Shown here: positions 24,754-36,178 of the stretch, one piece after another
Layout of the letters: the number at the start of each line of letters is the position of its first letter
Position numbering within the stretch: position 1 is the first letter of the stretch
From: Cristatella mucedo
Taxonomy: Eukaryota; Bryozoa; Phylactolaemata; Cristatellidae
Reading direction: 5' to 3'
DNA: 64,000 nt
Assembly: GCA_009760855.2 (NCBI GenBank)
Contig: WPIO01000282.1
Location: forward strand, 65,422 to 129,421
The notes under the pieces: model-generated
Databases searched by the model: none
What the model saw: only the letters and a program-made list of their open reading frames with translations
What the model was told of the DNA's origin: nothing
Program-made: the position numbers and the translations under genes

Positions 24754-26600
24754 TCACTCACAGCCTAAGCGGCTTTCGGTACGCATTCGGTAGCCAACAG
24801 ACTTCGTCTCACGCGACCAAGAGAAAGTGGAAAGCATAGCAGAGTCAGGAGAGCAGTTGAGGTGGTGAGTAGCATTGAAGTGGTGGCTCAGGACCGCTGA
24901 AAAAGATGTGCCATAGTCGGCAGTAGGAGAGTAGTTGTCGTTGCATAAGAATTGTGAAAGCGAGTTCCACAGTCTAGGACCTGCAGAGCTACAGCTTATG
25001 TCGCCAACTGTCTTTAAGCGGAGGAATGGGGCAGCTAATTTATTGTCCACACAGGACCTGAGGGTACAAACATGCTGAAATTGATGCAGCAGTTCAGCTA
25101 GGTACGAAGGAGCCAAGCCGTGGCGGGCCTTGTGGGTCAGCGTAAGAACTTGGCTCTGTATCCTTTGCTCAACCGGCAACTATCCTAGCTCTTCCAGCAA
25201 AGGTGACACGTGCTCAAACCGCTGGGACTTGAAGACCAGCCTTGCAGCCATATTCATAGTCCGTTGTAGTGGCATAATAGCTTTCTTTGGCAGCCCAGCC
25301 AAAAGGGAATTACAATAATCAAGCCGAGACAGAACTAAAGAGCTAGTTAAATTATTTACAAGCTACTGTGAGAGACAGGTTTCTAATCTTGGATAGGGAT
25401 CGGATGTGATGGCTAGCTGTAGAGGCAGTCTTCTGAATGAAGCTTTTGAAATTAAGGCAGCATTCGAACACGACACCTAAATTTCGAGCACGTGGTGAAG
25501 GTCGCACAATAGCATCACCTATTAGAACAGCAAAGCCTTTTAATCCAGCCACACGCTTAGGATGTCCTATGAGCAGCAGTTCGGTTTTATCGTCATTTAA
25601 TTTCAGGAAGTTTTCTGACATCCAGGATCGAATATCAGCAAGGCAAGCATTCAGTTTCTCAGTTGCTGCAGCAGATTCCGACGGTTTAAATGACAAATAC
25701 AACTGAGTATCGTCAGCATAGAAGTGATATCCTATTCCATGGGCTTAATCACTTTTCCCAGAGGTTGTGCATAAATGGAGAACAGCAAGGGACCGAGTAC
25801 AGACCCTTGAGGGACTCTACAGGTGACCCTTCTTGAGTCTGAGACCGGATCCCCACACGACACGGATTGAACACGATCAGACAAGTATGATTTAAACCAC
25901 TCCAGTGCTTCGTCAGCCAGACCGATCGTTGTTCTCAGTCGTTCAAGCAGAACTTCGCGATCAATGGTGGCAGCAGACAGATCTAGCAGAGCTAGGGCAG
26001 TGACATTCCCGTCGTCGTTGCCACGTAGAATGTCATTGTTAACACGGAGGAGAGCAGTTTCAGTAGAGTGCTGCCTCTTGAACCCTGATTGAAAATTTTT
26101 CTGATATTCCATTATTTTCATTATGTTCAACTAGCTGCTTAGCAACAATTTTTTTTAGAATATTTGATAAGAACTGAAGAAGGGAAACTGGACAATAGTT
26201 ATCTAGGACCTCTGTGTCTAATCCAGGCTTTTTAAGAAGAGGTCTAACGATTGCCGATTTGAAGGACTTGGGGACGACCCCTATTCCCAAAGAATCATTA
26301 AAAATCTTGGTTATGGCAGGGCTAAGTTGGTGTGCTAGTGAAGACCACAGTGATGAAGGTATAGGGTCTTCAGGAGACGAGCTCTTTTTGCTAGACCTTA
26401 TTAAAGCAGCTACATCACAGGCAGAAACATCGGAGAACCTTTTAATTGAGGTCACAGGTTGAGGAACGGCGATTGCTTTGGTCGGAGGGGGCCTAATGGA
26501 GGCACGAATGTATGTGCACAATTTTTTCAGTAAAGAAGACTGAAAATTTTTCGGCTGAGCTTCTAATATCTAGGGAGTCAGACCTCACAGCATTGGCCAG
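24754..26600 (-). mobile_element. LINE of a second CR1/L2-like family, 5'-truncated, minus strand
   Basis: Four consecutive minus-strand frames cover a non-LTR reverse transcriptase. 26521-26060 holds the N-terminal part (PRLLKKPG-like RPLLKKPGLD, then NYCPVSLLQFLS). 26130-25732 holds HSTETALLRVNNDI, LALLDLSAA and the fingers/palm motif QGSVLGPLLF. The catalytic YADD is at 25720-25709, within FYADDTQLYLSF, followed by FLKLNDDKTELLLIG at about 25600. 25179-24754 holds the post-palm segment (VEQRIQSQVLTLTHKARHGLAPSYL). Frames are separated by at least three breaks, including a stop just before YADD. Compared with the common family here, the C-terminus differs clearly (RLWNSLSQFL in place of KAWNSLPT). 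No endonuclease domain is seen, so the copy is 5'-truncated near the TCAC array. Confidence 0.9.
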
Positions 26601-26730
26601 TAAATGCTTTACTGTCTTATAAATCTCTTAAGTGTCCGACTGGCAGGAATTCAGCTTTCTAACGAAAGAAAGAAGCCCCGGTTTTTTTTTTAGCTTTCGG
26701 GGCTAAACTCGAACATTACATTCCATTACA

Positions 26731-27131
26731 TTACTCACTCACTCACTCGCTCACTTACTCACTCACTCACTCACTCACTCGTGCACTCACTCACTCGTGC
26801 ACTCACTCACTCACTCACTCACTCACTCACTCACTCACTCACTCACTCACTCACTCACTCACTCACGCACTCACTCACTCACTCACTCACTCACTCACTC
26901 ACTCACTCACTCACTCACTCACTCACTCACTCACTCACTCACTCACTCACTCACGCACTCACTCACGCACTCACTCACTCACTCACTCACTCACTCACTC
27001 ACTCACTCACTCACTCACTCACTCACTCACTCACTCACTCACTCACTCACTCACTCACTCACTCACACACTCACTCACGCACTCACTCACTCACTCACTC
27101 ACTTACGCACTCACTCACGCACTCACTCACA
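26731..27131. repeat. TCAC tetranucleotide array of about 400 bases
   Basis: Nearly pure TCAC units with occasional GCAC, TTAC and ACAC variants. The 120-codon Ser-Leu-Thr-His frames are repeat artefacts. It abuts the 5' side of the LINE at 24754-26600. Confidence 0.97.
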
Positions 27132-27714
27132 ATATCCTCTTAACTGTACAGCTTAGAAAAATTCCCACACGACTATCAGTTCTTCCCAGCCTTTGCTCAG
27201 CTCACTTCATCAACTGTTGCGTGTTATAGCTTGTTGAAAGCATGCATGCTATTACTAACCCTATGACTCATGTTTGCCTCCCATTCCCCGCAAGATTTAC
27301 GTGAAGATATCTGGTTCTCTGAGGCTTACATAAATTCACAAAATTTCCTCGGCGTTTTTCATGTATTATTACTATTTTGGCTACAACTGACCTAAAAATC
27401 AGATGACATCTACCACCTTTGGAAGCTGACGGGAATCACTCAGTGAGTGCGGGCCAGAATTCTTCGTCTTTCTTGTAAGGATAGCAAGATTAAGGGGGTA
27501 AATATCTCAACGCCCGATGAAAGCATAATACTGCGACCGGTATTACCCGTGGGCCACACCAGAACTGTTCGAGCCGGTACCGATAGGCTAAGATTCATAC
27601 AGTGCATGCTGATCACTCATGCAGGGCTGGTGACCTACACATGGCGTGCTAATACATCGAGGTCATACGCCGACGATTACCTTACACGGCAGCATTGCCG
27701 AACGCTCGTGCTAT
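27132..27714. other. No recognised gene
   Basis: A plus frame of 89 codons at 27447-27716 is open but unrecognised. Its end touches the LINE fragment that begins at 27715. Confidence 0.35.
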
Positions 27715-28104
27715 AACAGCAAACGGTTCGTCCTTCCTGCTAGATCACGCTGATCTCATTAGTTCGTATGCTCCCAAAGCCATAAACTCACTTCCGACTG
27801 GCGTCACGACATGCCCCTGACTTGACCATGCTTCCAAAGCGAAATTAAAAATGCATCTATTTATCACAGCATTTAGTGTCTCAATGCGATTCATTCTCTG
27901 CATGTTTATGAGTGCTCACCCTGAGCATGCCGCCAATGACCTTATTTCCAAGCTGACTTTGTGTATGTCACCTCTAACCATGTTTTGCCTGTTTTCATTG
28001 AGCATGTTACCACTAACCATTGGATCATGCTTCCTTTGCAGTTAATGTGAAGTGCCTAGAAAGAGATTGACTTCTCAGATGGCACTAAAGCAAATACACT
28101 ATTA
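27715..28104 (+). mobile_element. 5'-truncated LINE 3' end, plus strand
   Basis: Begins near AGTTCGTATGCTCCCAAAGCC (27762), the codons for the SSYAPKAWNSLPT region. It continues through the lysine-rich HLFITAFS end and the 3' untranslated region to GTGCCTAGAAAGAGATTGAC (28052) and a degraded ATTATG tail. The stem-loop arm is partly eroded (GGCACT in place of GGCGCT). Confidence 0.75.
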
Positions 28105-28345
28105 TGAATCTTTGAATACGTAGCCCAACTTTTGCACTAGATTCAATATCCTCGTGACCTTAAGTCTTGAAGGGTAAAAAGTTTAGCCATTCTAACGGTG
28201 TTTTAAGGACCATTGGCTAAAGACGCTTGTGTTCTGTCAGGCAGAGATCTATAAACTCACTTCCACAATTTTAACTCAAATAGATCTGTTTTCCTTTAAG
28301 CAACTGCGGCACATATAATACATATTATGTATGTATTACATTGTA

Positions 28346-28363
28346 TATATATATATATATACG

Positions 28364-28396
<33 letters not shown>

Positions 28397-28462
28397 GTAT
28401 ATGTATATGTAAATATATATGTATGTATGTATGTATAGAGAGAGAGAGAGAGAGAGAGATGG
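28346..28462. repeat. Compound AT / GTATAT / GA microsatellite
   Basis: AT repeats, then TATG units, then GA repeats. The flank TATGTATTACATTGTATATA is the reverse complement of the flank of the TG repeat near 38318. Confidence 0.9.
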
Positions 28463-28667
28463 ATAGAGAGATATTGTGTATATTCAAGCCAAGCAGACAT
28501 GCTACTTCCTAGTTACTAGCTACTTCCTGCTACTTTCTTTACTTCCACGACTGCCTTTCTGACTTAGCCATGCTTCTGTTGTTTTTTCGCTAAATGATGA
28601 GTTCACATTTCCACTCACTTTTCAATAAGACAAAGTGTGTCAGACATAAAAGCAACTTCATAGCTAT

Positions 28668-29688
28668 ATTGGCGAATTTAGTGTTACTCCGAAATGGGAT
28701 CCTTCGCATGCAGGATTATGATTGCCAGGCCTTTATCCAACGCAGTCTGCTAAGACTCTAGTTGTCACTTGCCGAGATAATATTTGATGGTATTTACCTT
28801 ACTACGACGACATGGCTTGTATAGGTAGCAACTATCTGGCCTTCATATCCGTGCAGTTGGCCGCCTAAGGCTGGCTCACAACTCTGCAGTGAGACTTTTC
28901 TGTCGTGATTACCGTATCCCATAACTGGACACTTCACTGAACGCACTTCTCATTAAGCGGTATAGTGTCTTCTGAGTTTTCCCATTCGCTTCAGGGTCCG
29001 TCTGTCTTCTTCTTTCTAACAACATTTAGCAAAAACTCCGTTAGAATGCATGGCGTTCACTTCTCTCAGTTTTAAGACTCGGTTAGTTTAGCTGAGCCAC
29101 TCGCTAATCTAATTACTTTGGAAGCAGTACCTTTAATAACTCGGGATTTTCCGGAAGCCACCTTCACAAAAATGCCTTGGCTATACAGCTCTGAACAGGT
29201 CCGATAATCAAGCCATCAGCTCCTTAGTCAACGTTGCTTAGTCTATGTGCGTCGATATTTGCTTACTTAAGCCTAATATACCTCGTACAAACGTTAAATC
29301 CTTTGGAGACCGTGCATTTAGTTCGTATGCTCCCAAAGCCTGGAACTCCCTCCCGACCTGCACCAGAACATCCCCTGACCTGACCACATTTAAAAGGAAC
29401 ATAAAAACACACCTATTTAGGACAGCATTTAGTGGGTCTCTGTGATTCGTCCTTCACGTGCTTATGCGTGCTGACACTGTGCAAGCTGCCACTAACCACA
29501 TTTGCATGCTGACCCTGTCTATGTCACCCCTAACCATGTTATTCATTTTGCTTGTTTTTCAAGCATGATTTTACTTACCATTTAATTGCATTTCCCTTTG
29601 CATCAAATGTAAAGCGCCTAGAAAGAGATTAAGTTCTCTGAGGGCGCTTTATCAAGTACACTATTATTATTATTATTATTATTACTAA
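28668..29688 (+). mobile_element. LINE, decayed 5' part with well-preserved 3' end
   Basis: 28850-28910 reads LRLAHNSAVRLFCRDYR, a degraded version of LQLVQNSAARLVCRERR. From 29245 the frame is nearly intact: RTNVKSFGDRAFSSYAPKAW, then NSLPTCTRTSPDLTTFKRNI and KTHLFRTAFSGSL, ending at a stop at 29443. The 3' untranslated region carries the family stem-loop (AAAGCGCC at 29611, AGAGATTAAGTTCTCT at 29624-29639, GGGCGCTTT at 29642) and an ATT repeat to 29688. The sharp change in preservation at about 29240 suggests two copies of different age lying end to end. Confidence 0.8.
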
Positions 29689-30150
29689 AGCTGTGTATGC
29701 TATGACTAATCTGATGTCAGGCCTACCTTCCACTGTATATAAACTGTGTATAAATATGTGAAGTTTTCCTAGATCGCTACACGAAATCCGATTTTGTGTT
29801 TGTATACACTGCCGCGAACTTGGCTACGAAGCAAAGAAAACAAAGTAGTATATATCCTTGTACATCCGGGAGAGGAACAAAGTTTCGAAGCAATTATGTG
29901 CTGATGGTTGTTATTACCATACTCCTGGCTTAATGTAAGTCAGTATTTAGGTCTTCATAGGGACGTCAGAACTGAAGCTAGTAACTTAACAGATATAGTG
30001 CTAAGCTCATATTCCTAGAATACACCTCTGCCACGAGTACACCACTTTGTCATTTCGGAAAAACAAACTTTGAAGTTAGGATTTTAAAACAATGCAGACC
30101 TACTGGCAACAGTAATTCTTTGAAGACTACCATTGGAAGTATAGATCATA
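28668..30150 (+). repeat. Old duplicated block, copy 2 (partner 16200-17340)
   Basis: See the partner for shared landmarks. The preserved LINE 3' end at 29240-29688 has no equivalent in the partner, so it was probably inserted after the duplication. Confidence 0.55.
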
Positions 30151-32827
30151 CGATCTGATTGCCAAAATCGATTCTAACCAACAGTTTTAAAGATAGGTGG
30201 TTGGCTGCTACCATGATTCTCTTAGGAAGAATCGTGCCACTTGCCTGGGGTAGTAGGGTAGTTAATTTTACTCACATTGACTCTCCTTTTCTTTTCTCTC
30301 CGGTATAAGAGCAAGTTTTGTGTTGGGTCGTGTTTAAGCCCATTTCTTGCAAACACTTTATCAAAGCGATGATAAAAGGTACCTTACGCCCTATACTTGT
30401 CTGACAGACCTGAGCTTCAAGTGCCGTTCGTTTCGTGTCGTCTCGGGTGAGTGGCAACCGTTAACCTTACCCCACCGTTTTAAATTCTTGGCAATTAGCG
30501 TCAATTCCATTATATACATAGAGAGATATATATATATAGAGAACTTTTTTATTTTGAATATTTTAAAAAATTACTGATTTTTAACCGGAGGAGTTCTGCC
30601 CTGTTGGGACCGTTGGGTCTACACGCACTTCCAGGTTCAGGAAGAAGAACCACACGGCTTCCGCGTCAGAAATGGCCCCCAAAATGCACAGCCGCGGTAA
30701 TGCCACCCGTTTCTTGCGCAAAAACGGACATGAGGCTAGGAATATATTCAGCCCTCTCAACAAAACTAGACGAATAGTTTCAGTTCTGGTGTGGCTTTCC
30801 TCAGGATTTGGTAGATGGTTCTTTGCCGGACAGGGCTGCAAAGCCTGCTGCTGACCGGGAAGCTTCCCTCCGCCGCCCGATCGCTGGCAGAGGCAGGGGG
30901 CGAAGCTGACGGGGGATCAACTCCCCTCGAATCGTATTTGTCGTGCTTGTGAGCTCGTACAGTTTCCAGCCACTTAACAGCGATGCATTTTGACGAGTTT
31001 CCTATCTATCTGGAAGTGCAAGTGCGAGACACCGTGAGCTGCAGTCCCCATCGTTCCTTCCGATCCAACAGGTTCTTCTGCACCTGGCCAGCCACTCAGG
31101 TGCCTCTCCGGAATGGAGTTCGGCCATTATGCCGACGTCACTTTGAGTTGAACAAACCTCATGGATGCCTGCAAGTTTGAAGGCGAGACGTGCAGAGCAG
31201 CCGCCTAGACGAAGCCGAAGCACAGCACCAGTTTAGTACCCATCTCCGTGGATCGCTGGCCAGACAGCTTACGTCATATACGAGCGAAAATCCAGCTAAC
31301 TCCTAATACTTTAGCAGGTTGTAAAAATTTGTATTAGAATTTAAAAACCAAAAACAAGTGCTAGAACAGCTTTTCATTCAGCTTATTTTACTGCCAGTTT
31401 CTGTACACTGGTTAAATGCACACTTCCTAATCAGACCGACCCCAGTGTGGCTTGCATGCAACGCCCTACATGCCATCTCAATGGAGAGGTCGAGGGGCTG
31501 CTAATACATACCTCTAACATTGGCATGCCTGCGTGCGATCTTGGGTTTTATTTGGCCACTGCACAGACAATAGAAGAAGGAACCTTAATTTCGTCAGTTC
31601 TCTGCCCCAAGCCCCAATTTACAGTAATGTTTCGATTGAAACGTGTTGAGGTTATAAGAATGGTGTCTGACTTCTGCAGCAGCGAGAGAGTGTAGCCGCT
31701 TCTAGACTTACCCATGGTAACTGGTCGTAAAAAAGCTACACCACGTCAACCAGCTTGAATAGGAGGATTGTGCAAGCAATTCAAAAGCAACTGCAAATTA
31801 GTCACTCGGCTGAGTCGGAAAACTGCAGAGATATTAAACAGCGCCATGTCATTAGTAAGCCCCTTCTTGACGGACAGCCAGTGAGAATTATCTCCCGATC
31901 ACGTGATTGCTAAATCATCGGAGTTTTTAAGCAGTTCTATTTAACACGTATACCACAGCGCGAAGTCCAGAGAGCTGCCAGACTAGTCATCAGGAGGTAA
32001 GCTCTGCATCCGCCGGCAGCCTCTGCGACCTGATAGCAATCGAGGACTGACGAGGGCTGGGCTAACTAGTAAGCCAAATTTATTCGTGGTCGCAGTGACA
32101 AGTTTCAATGGAACTCTCAAAGCCTCTAAAACTGCTGGTGAGACACCGCTCAATACATTGATAGGTTCTCTGCCAGCTAATGCCCGAATTGCAATGTCAG
32201 ACGGGAATCCCTATCTCAGTTGCATTTCTAGTTTAACTACGCTTTACAATACTCTCAAAAATATGGGTATACGAAGGTGGATCCTTTGGGGCACGGCTGC
32301 ATTTTCCTGGCCCCTTTAGCCGGAATAGCGACGTATGCTGAAAACTCTGTACACGCCATTTTACCATAACCAAAGACAAAATTATGTCCTAATCTCTATC
32401 GGTTAACAGCCACCGAGTTTGTTACTAATAAGAATCTGATTGTGAGCTTATTAGCCAGTGTTGATCCGCCATTGCCTCAAAACAAAAATCCTCGCTCGGT
32501 TTTAGCATACTCATTCTACCTTGGATATCCAATATAACTTCGAATTGATTAGGGTATAGGAATCCCTTTTAGTTACATCTTCGCCAGGAGAATCTAGTTG
32601 GGCCTGCTTGTGATTTTGAAATATACCAGATATAAATACCGTTAGCCAAAACCGGTGGCCGCTGGTTTGGCAGTATTGTACCAAAACCTTGCCAGCTGTT
32701 TGACGTTATGTGAGAGATCCCTAGCTGATCCAAGCACGTGCATTTCAGATTCACATAAAGTGGATATTTCAGCAGCATAAAACTTTTCATTTCATTTAAA
32801 TTTTACATTTTCATTTCATTTAAAAAA
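30151..32827. other. No recognised gene; GC-richer patch at 30590-31260
   Basis: Frames of 60-86 codons overlap on both strands in the GC-richer patch (for example 30581-30841 -, 30983-31180 +, 31002-31223 -), but none is recognised. A perfect palindrome GGGAAGCTTCCC lies near 30859. About 50 bases at 30730-30780 resemble 35114-35165. A plus frame at 32086-32319 is open but unrecognised. An upstream exon of the galaxin-like locus could lie in this stretch; I could not locate one. Confidence 0.4.
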
Positions 32828-32837
32828 TTTCTTTCAG

Positions 32838-33669
32838 CATCACAAACGAAGCAACAATGCTCCTTTATATAGCTCTCTTTTTCACGTTGAGCTATGCGAC
32901 GGCATCTTCAAAGTATTGCGGAGCTAGACTATACGATCCATCCACGTTCATTTGCTGCAATGCAGTAATACAAACCAGTTATGGATCAGCATCTACGGCA
33001 TGCTGTGGCAGCAGATCCTATAATACCAGCTTGCAAGCCTGTTGCTCTGGCCGCGTCACTAATAGTGGGGGTGAAGGTCACACAGCATGCTGTGGTTCCG
33101 AGTCCTTTGATTCAAGAACCGATACTTGCTGTAATAGTGTGTTCGGGCCATCCTACGGCGTTTCCCAAACTGGTTGCTGTGGAACCATTCCGTACTCCAC
33201 TGATATTTACACTTGCTGTCAGGGAAAAGTCGTGCCAGGCTATGGGCGGTATATCACTCGATGTTGTGGCCAAAACAGCTTACAAATTATTGATCAACGT
33301 CTGTTGCCAAAGCGCTGTTGTGCAAAGCTATGGCGAAAGCTTGACCGGCTGCTGCGGATCAGTATCGTACAGCTAGGTGAAGCAGGCCTGCTGCCAGAAC
33401 AAACTGGTAAGCGGGTACGGGCAGTTCAGCACAGCTTGTTGTGGTGCCGCTTCATATAACAAGAACGAGAAAAAATGCTGCAACGGCGTCTTAGATACGG
33501 AGTTCGGCGGGTACTTGACAGGATGCTGCGGAACAAAATCCTACAATGTTCTGCATAGTGCTTGCTGCAGCCGGACCGTTTTGCCTCATTGCTGAAACAA
33601 AAGTAGTGCAGCAGCTGTGAAATCAACTGTGGGCCTTCGTGAGTTTCGTACATTGATTCACGTAATAAA
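32838..33669 (+). pseudogene. Galaxin-like secreted cysteine-repeat protein, broken frame
   Basis: The ATG at 32857 opens a signal peptide (MLLYIALFFTLSYATASS) followed by about eight repeats of roughly 29 residues. Each repeat has the pattern CCG-x3-Y/F-x6-CC-x-G/S-x(10-12)-T-x, for example CCGSRSYNTSLQACC and CCGTKSYNVLHSACC. This double-cysteine pattern is that of galaxins, secreted matrix proteins first described in coral skeleton; squid and sponge relatives are known. The predicted length of about 245 residues is that of a short galaxin-like protein. Two lesions break it: a one-base frame change at the A-run 33272-33275, and an in-frame TAG at 33374-33376. The repeat continues correctly in the new frame after both, ending at TGA 33593-33595. 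TTTCTTTCAG at 32828-32837 is a good splice acceptor 19 bases before the ATG, implying a 5' untranslated exon. It is either a recent pseudogene or an active gene with sequencing errors. Confidence 0.85.
33664..33669 (+). terminator. AATAAA polyadenylation signal of the galaxin-like locus
   Basis: AATAAA lies about 70 bases after the final TGA, a normal distance for a metazoan 3' end. Confidence 0.7.
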
Positions 33670-34213
33670 TTTTTGCACGGAAATTGAAACCATCCTATGA
33701 CGTTGTATTGACGTTGTAAAGAATGTAAGTTCCATTATTGGCTTTTTAGTTTTTATTCACGTAGACGTGAAACTTGACTTGATTGTTCAATTGGAAGTGT
33801 TACTAATCGTGCAAACAGCGACTCGCCTAATCATTGGGCTGAGCAGCTTGAGAATCCGGTTGAGAGTTACTCAACCGACCTAGCTGTAACTGCTTTAATC
33901 TTGTATCACACAATTAGTGTGATGAACTTGAGGATTGACGGTCCGTGCGTGGCAGCTTTAGGCCACCTCTTTAGTCCGATCACCACATATCTGAGCAAAT
34001 TTAGGCTTGAGCCTTACTATTAAGTATATTTTATCTTCTTACAGTATAACAAAGCTCTCCTATCTAAGATTGAATGCAACAAGACCAGTCCTGCTCCAAT
34101 GCATCTAAGGATCAAATGAATTAAAGTACCGGGACAGCTGGTTGTGACCTGCGTAAAAATGAAGACCTGGATAGTGCTCAGTGCCTTTCCAGAGAGATGG
34201 AGAGAGAGGGAGT

Positions 34214-34262
<49 letters not shown>

Positions 34263-34734
34263 CATATTGGATACCTTTTCTATAGATCCTAACCATAATC
34301 AGATCTGTAGTTATAATATACTTCAAAGGCATGCTGTAGCTTAGCTGACCGTTTAAATCTAAACTCAGTGCGTGTTCACATAAGATATAATTCGGTGCTG
34401 AACCGAAGTACAGGCGCCAAGGTCCATCTAAAGCGTTTAGCAACAGAAAGCTGACACAGGCATTTAAAAAAATGTATATACCATCTATTATGCGTTGGGT
34501 GTTTTGTATACATTTAGCAAAAGAAAGCTGACAAAGGCATCTCAAAAAATGTGTATACCACCTATTTTTGGTATCTATTACTTCTAGGTATCGTCGATTA
34601 CATATACACACATGTTGGGCTACCGTCATTGATAGAGAGTGAGCACTGGTTAGTCAGATTGCGTTTTGCAACCATCACAATTTCGTAACTATCCAAGAAA
34701 CAATGATAGAACAGTGAATAATTTGTCTCAATAC
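33670..34734. other. No recognised gene; GA microsatellite and a 77-base tandem duplication
   Basis: GA repeats occupy 34187-34262. TTTAGCAACAGAAAGCTGAC at 34436 recurs as TTTAGCAAAAGAAAGCTGAC at 34513, so about 60 bases are tandemly duplicated with a 77-base period. The minus frame of 174 codons at 34105-34629 runs through both and is not believed to be coding. A hairpin CGGTTGAG/CTCAACCG lies near 33858-33879. Confidence 0.5.
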
Positions 34735-35110
34735 TAATGTTAATATTAATACGTTTGATATATTCCCCTTAGATAACTCAATCTCTTTATGTGCACTTTG
34801 CATTTGCTGCAAAGGAATCGTGAGCTAATGATTTGTGATAGCATGGTTGATAAACTGCAAGAATATTAATGGTTAGGGGGTGACGTGCACAGATTCAGTA
34901 CGCAAGTATGGTTAGTGAGACCATGTGTAGTGTCAGCGTGCATAAGAGCATAAAGGACGAATCGCAGTGAACTACTAAACGCTGCAATAAATGCATGCGT
35001 TTTTAGTTTCTTTTTAAATGTGGACAAGCCAGAAGATGTCCTGACAAAGGTCAGAATGAGTTCCGGGCTTTGGAAGCGTACGAACTAAAGGCATGGTCTC
35101 CAGTCTGACT
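34735..35110 (-). mobile_element. LINE 3'-end fragment, minus strand
   Basis: The 3' untranslated landmarks are present in order: CTCAATCTCTTT, GCATTTGCTGCAAAGG, the GTGTCAGC...CATAAG segment, then TTTTTAAATGTGGAC and GAGTTCCGGGCTTTGGAAGC (codons of KAWNSLP). The stem-loop at the left edge is eroded (CCCCTTAGATAACTC). It stops near 35110, just after the GGTCTCC landmark. Confidence 0.7.
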
Positions 35111-35699
35111 TTACACATGAGGATACGAACATATTCAACCCCCTCAACAAAGCTAGACCGACAGTCGCACTGATAGTAGTGCTCCCAGCGACAGGAAGTT
35201 ATTTAATGACTGTCATGGCTACCTTTTCCAAAGTCGTAATATGAAGTAGTCGTCGGTTCAACCTTATAATGATTAAATGATCTTCAAGGTGGAAATCTAA
35301 AATTTAGGACATGGATGAATCGGTGTCTCAAAAATTTATTCGCAAAGCAGAAGTAGAGAGAATCTTTATTAAATGCAACTGCCGGCTAACCATTCCTTGA
35401 GGTAGAAGGAGTACAAGAAGAAAAAGACGAATAAAGCTAAGCAAACTTCTGCAGAAAAAGCCTCCTTGAAGACTGAATTAAAGTTTACCGACTCGGAGAT
35501 AAGTTGTATGAGTCAAATTATTTCTTCATTCGGTCTTACTTTGCAGAGTTAAGTTCTGAGAATGGCTATCGTTTAACATTTCCATAGCTACTGGCAGCTG
35601 GCTAGATATTGGCAGCCACTTGTAGGAGATAACGGACTAGAATAAAATTTGACTTTCGGGAGTTCATGGGTATACTTGAGCTGCTTTCAGTAACTAATG
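35111..35699. other. No recognised gene
   Basis: The first 50 bases resemble 30730-30780 (CATATTCAACCCCCTCAACA against ATATTCAGCCCTCTCAACA). Nothing else is recognised. Confidence 0.4.
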
Positions 35700-36178
35700 A
35701 GGTTTAGCAACCAATTTATGACTTCTAAACAAACTTATAAAATTACTGAAATATTTGGCATGGTTTTTAAAGGACTCATTTAATATCTATAAATGATTTT
35801 GCACTCGATTATGTGCTGCAAAGACATTGGAACTAATAAGGCATTGCCAAAGAGCCAGTCAACTCTGTAAACTTCACATGGCTTCCTGGCCATGCACAGG
35901 ACGATTTATCACAGGCCACAGATACATTTTTATGTGGAATGTCCACTCTATAAAAAAATTACACCTAACAAAACTAAACGTGAATCTTTTTTGTGACTGC
36001 AATATGGATTGCATTGCTGTGAGTACGTGTTGATTTGATTTGATGTACCATGCTTCTTTTGATATGGTAGTAGGAAATCTTGTATTCCCTACATCAACAA
36101 CAAAGCACCCCAAATAGTTCACAGCCAATCACTATAAATATAATTAAAATAAATAGCTGCCATTTTACACGGGTCTCT
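35700..36178 (+). repeat. Direct repeat, left copy (partner 38940-39420)
   Basis: About 480 bases match 38940-39420 at high similarity, from CCAATTTATGACTTCTAA to CCATTTTACACGGGTCTCT. Both copies carry a short frame beginning near CATTGCCAAAGAGCCAGTCA and an AATAAATAGCTGCC near the end. The pair flanks the LINE copy at 36578-38825. The ends lack the TG...CA of ordinary LTRs. Confidence 0.85.

Noticed and set aside
26781-27156. Two overlapping 120-codon frames of repeating Ser-Leu-Thr-His
   Set aside because: A TCAC array without stops gives this in several frames. It is not a gene.
34105-34629. Minus frame of 174 codons
   Set aside because: It crosses a GA microsatellite and a 77-base tandem duplication, with no domain or splice support. 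Length alone is not evidence here.
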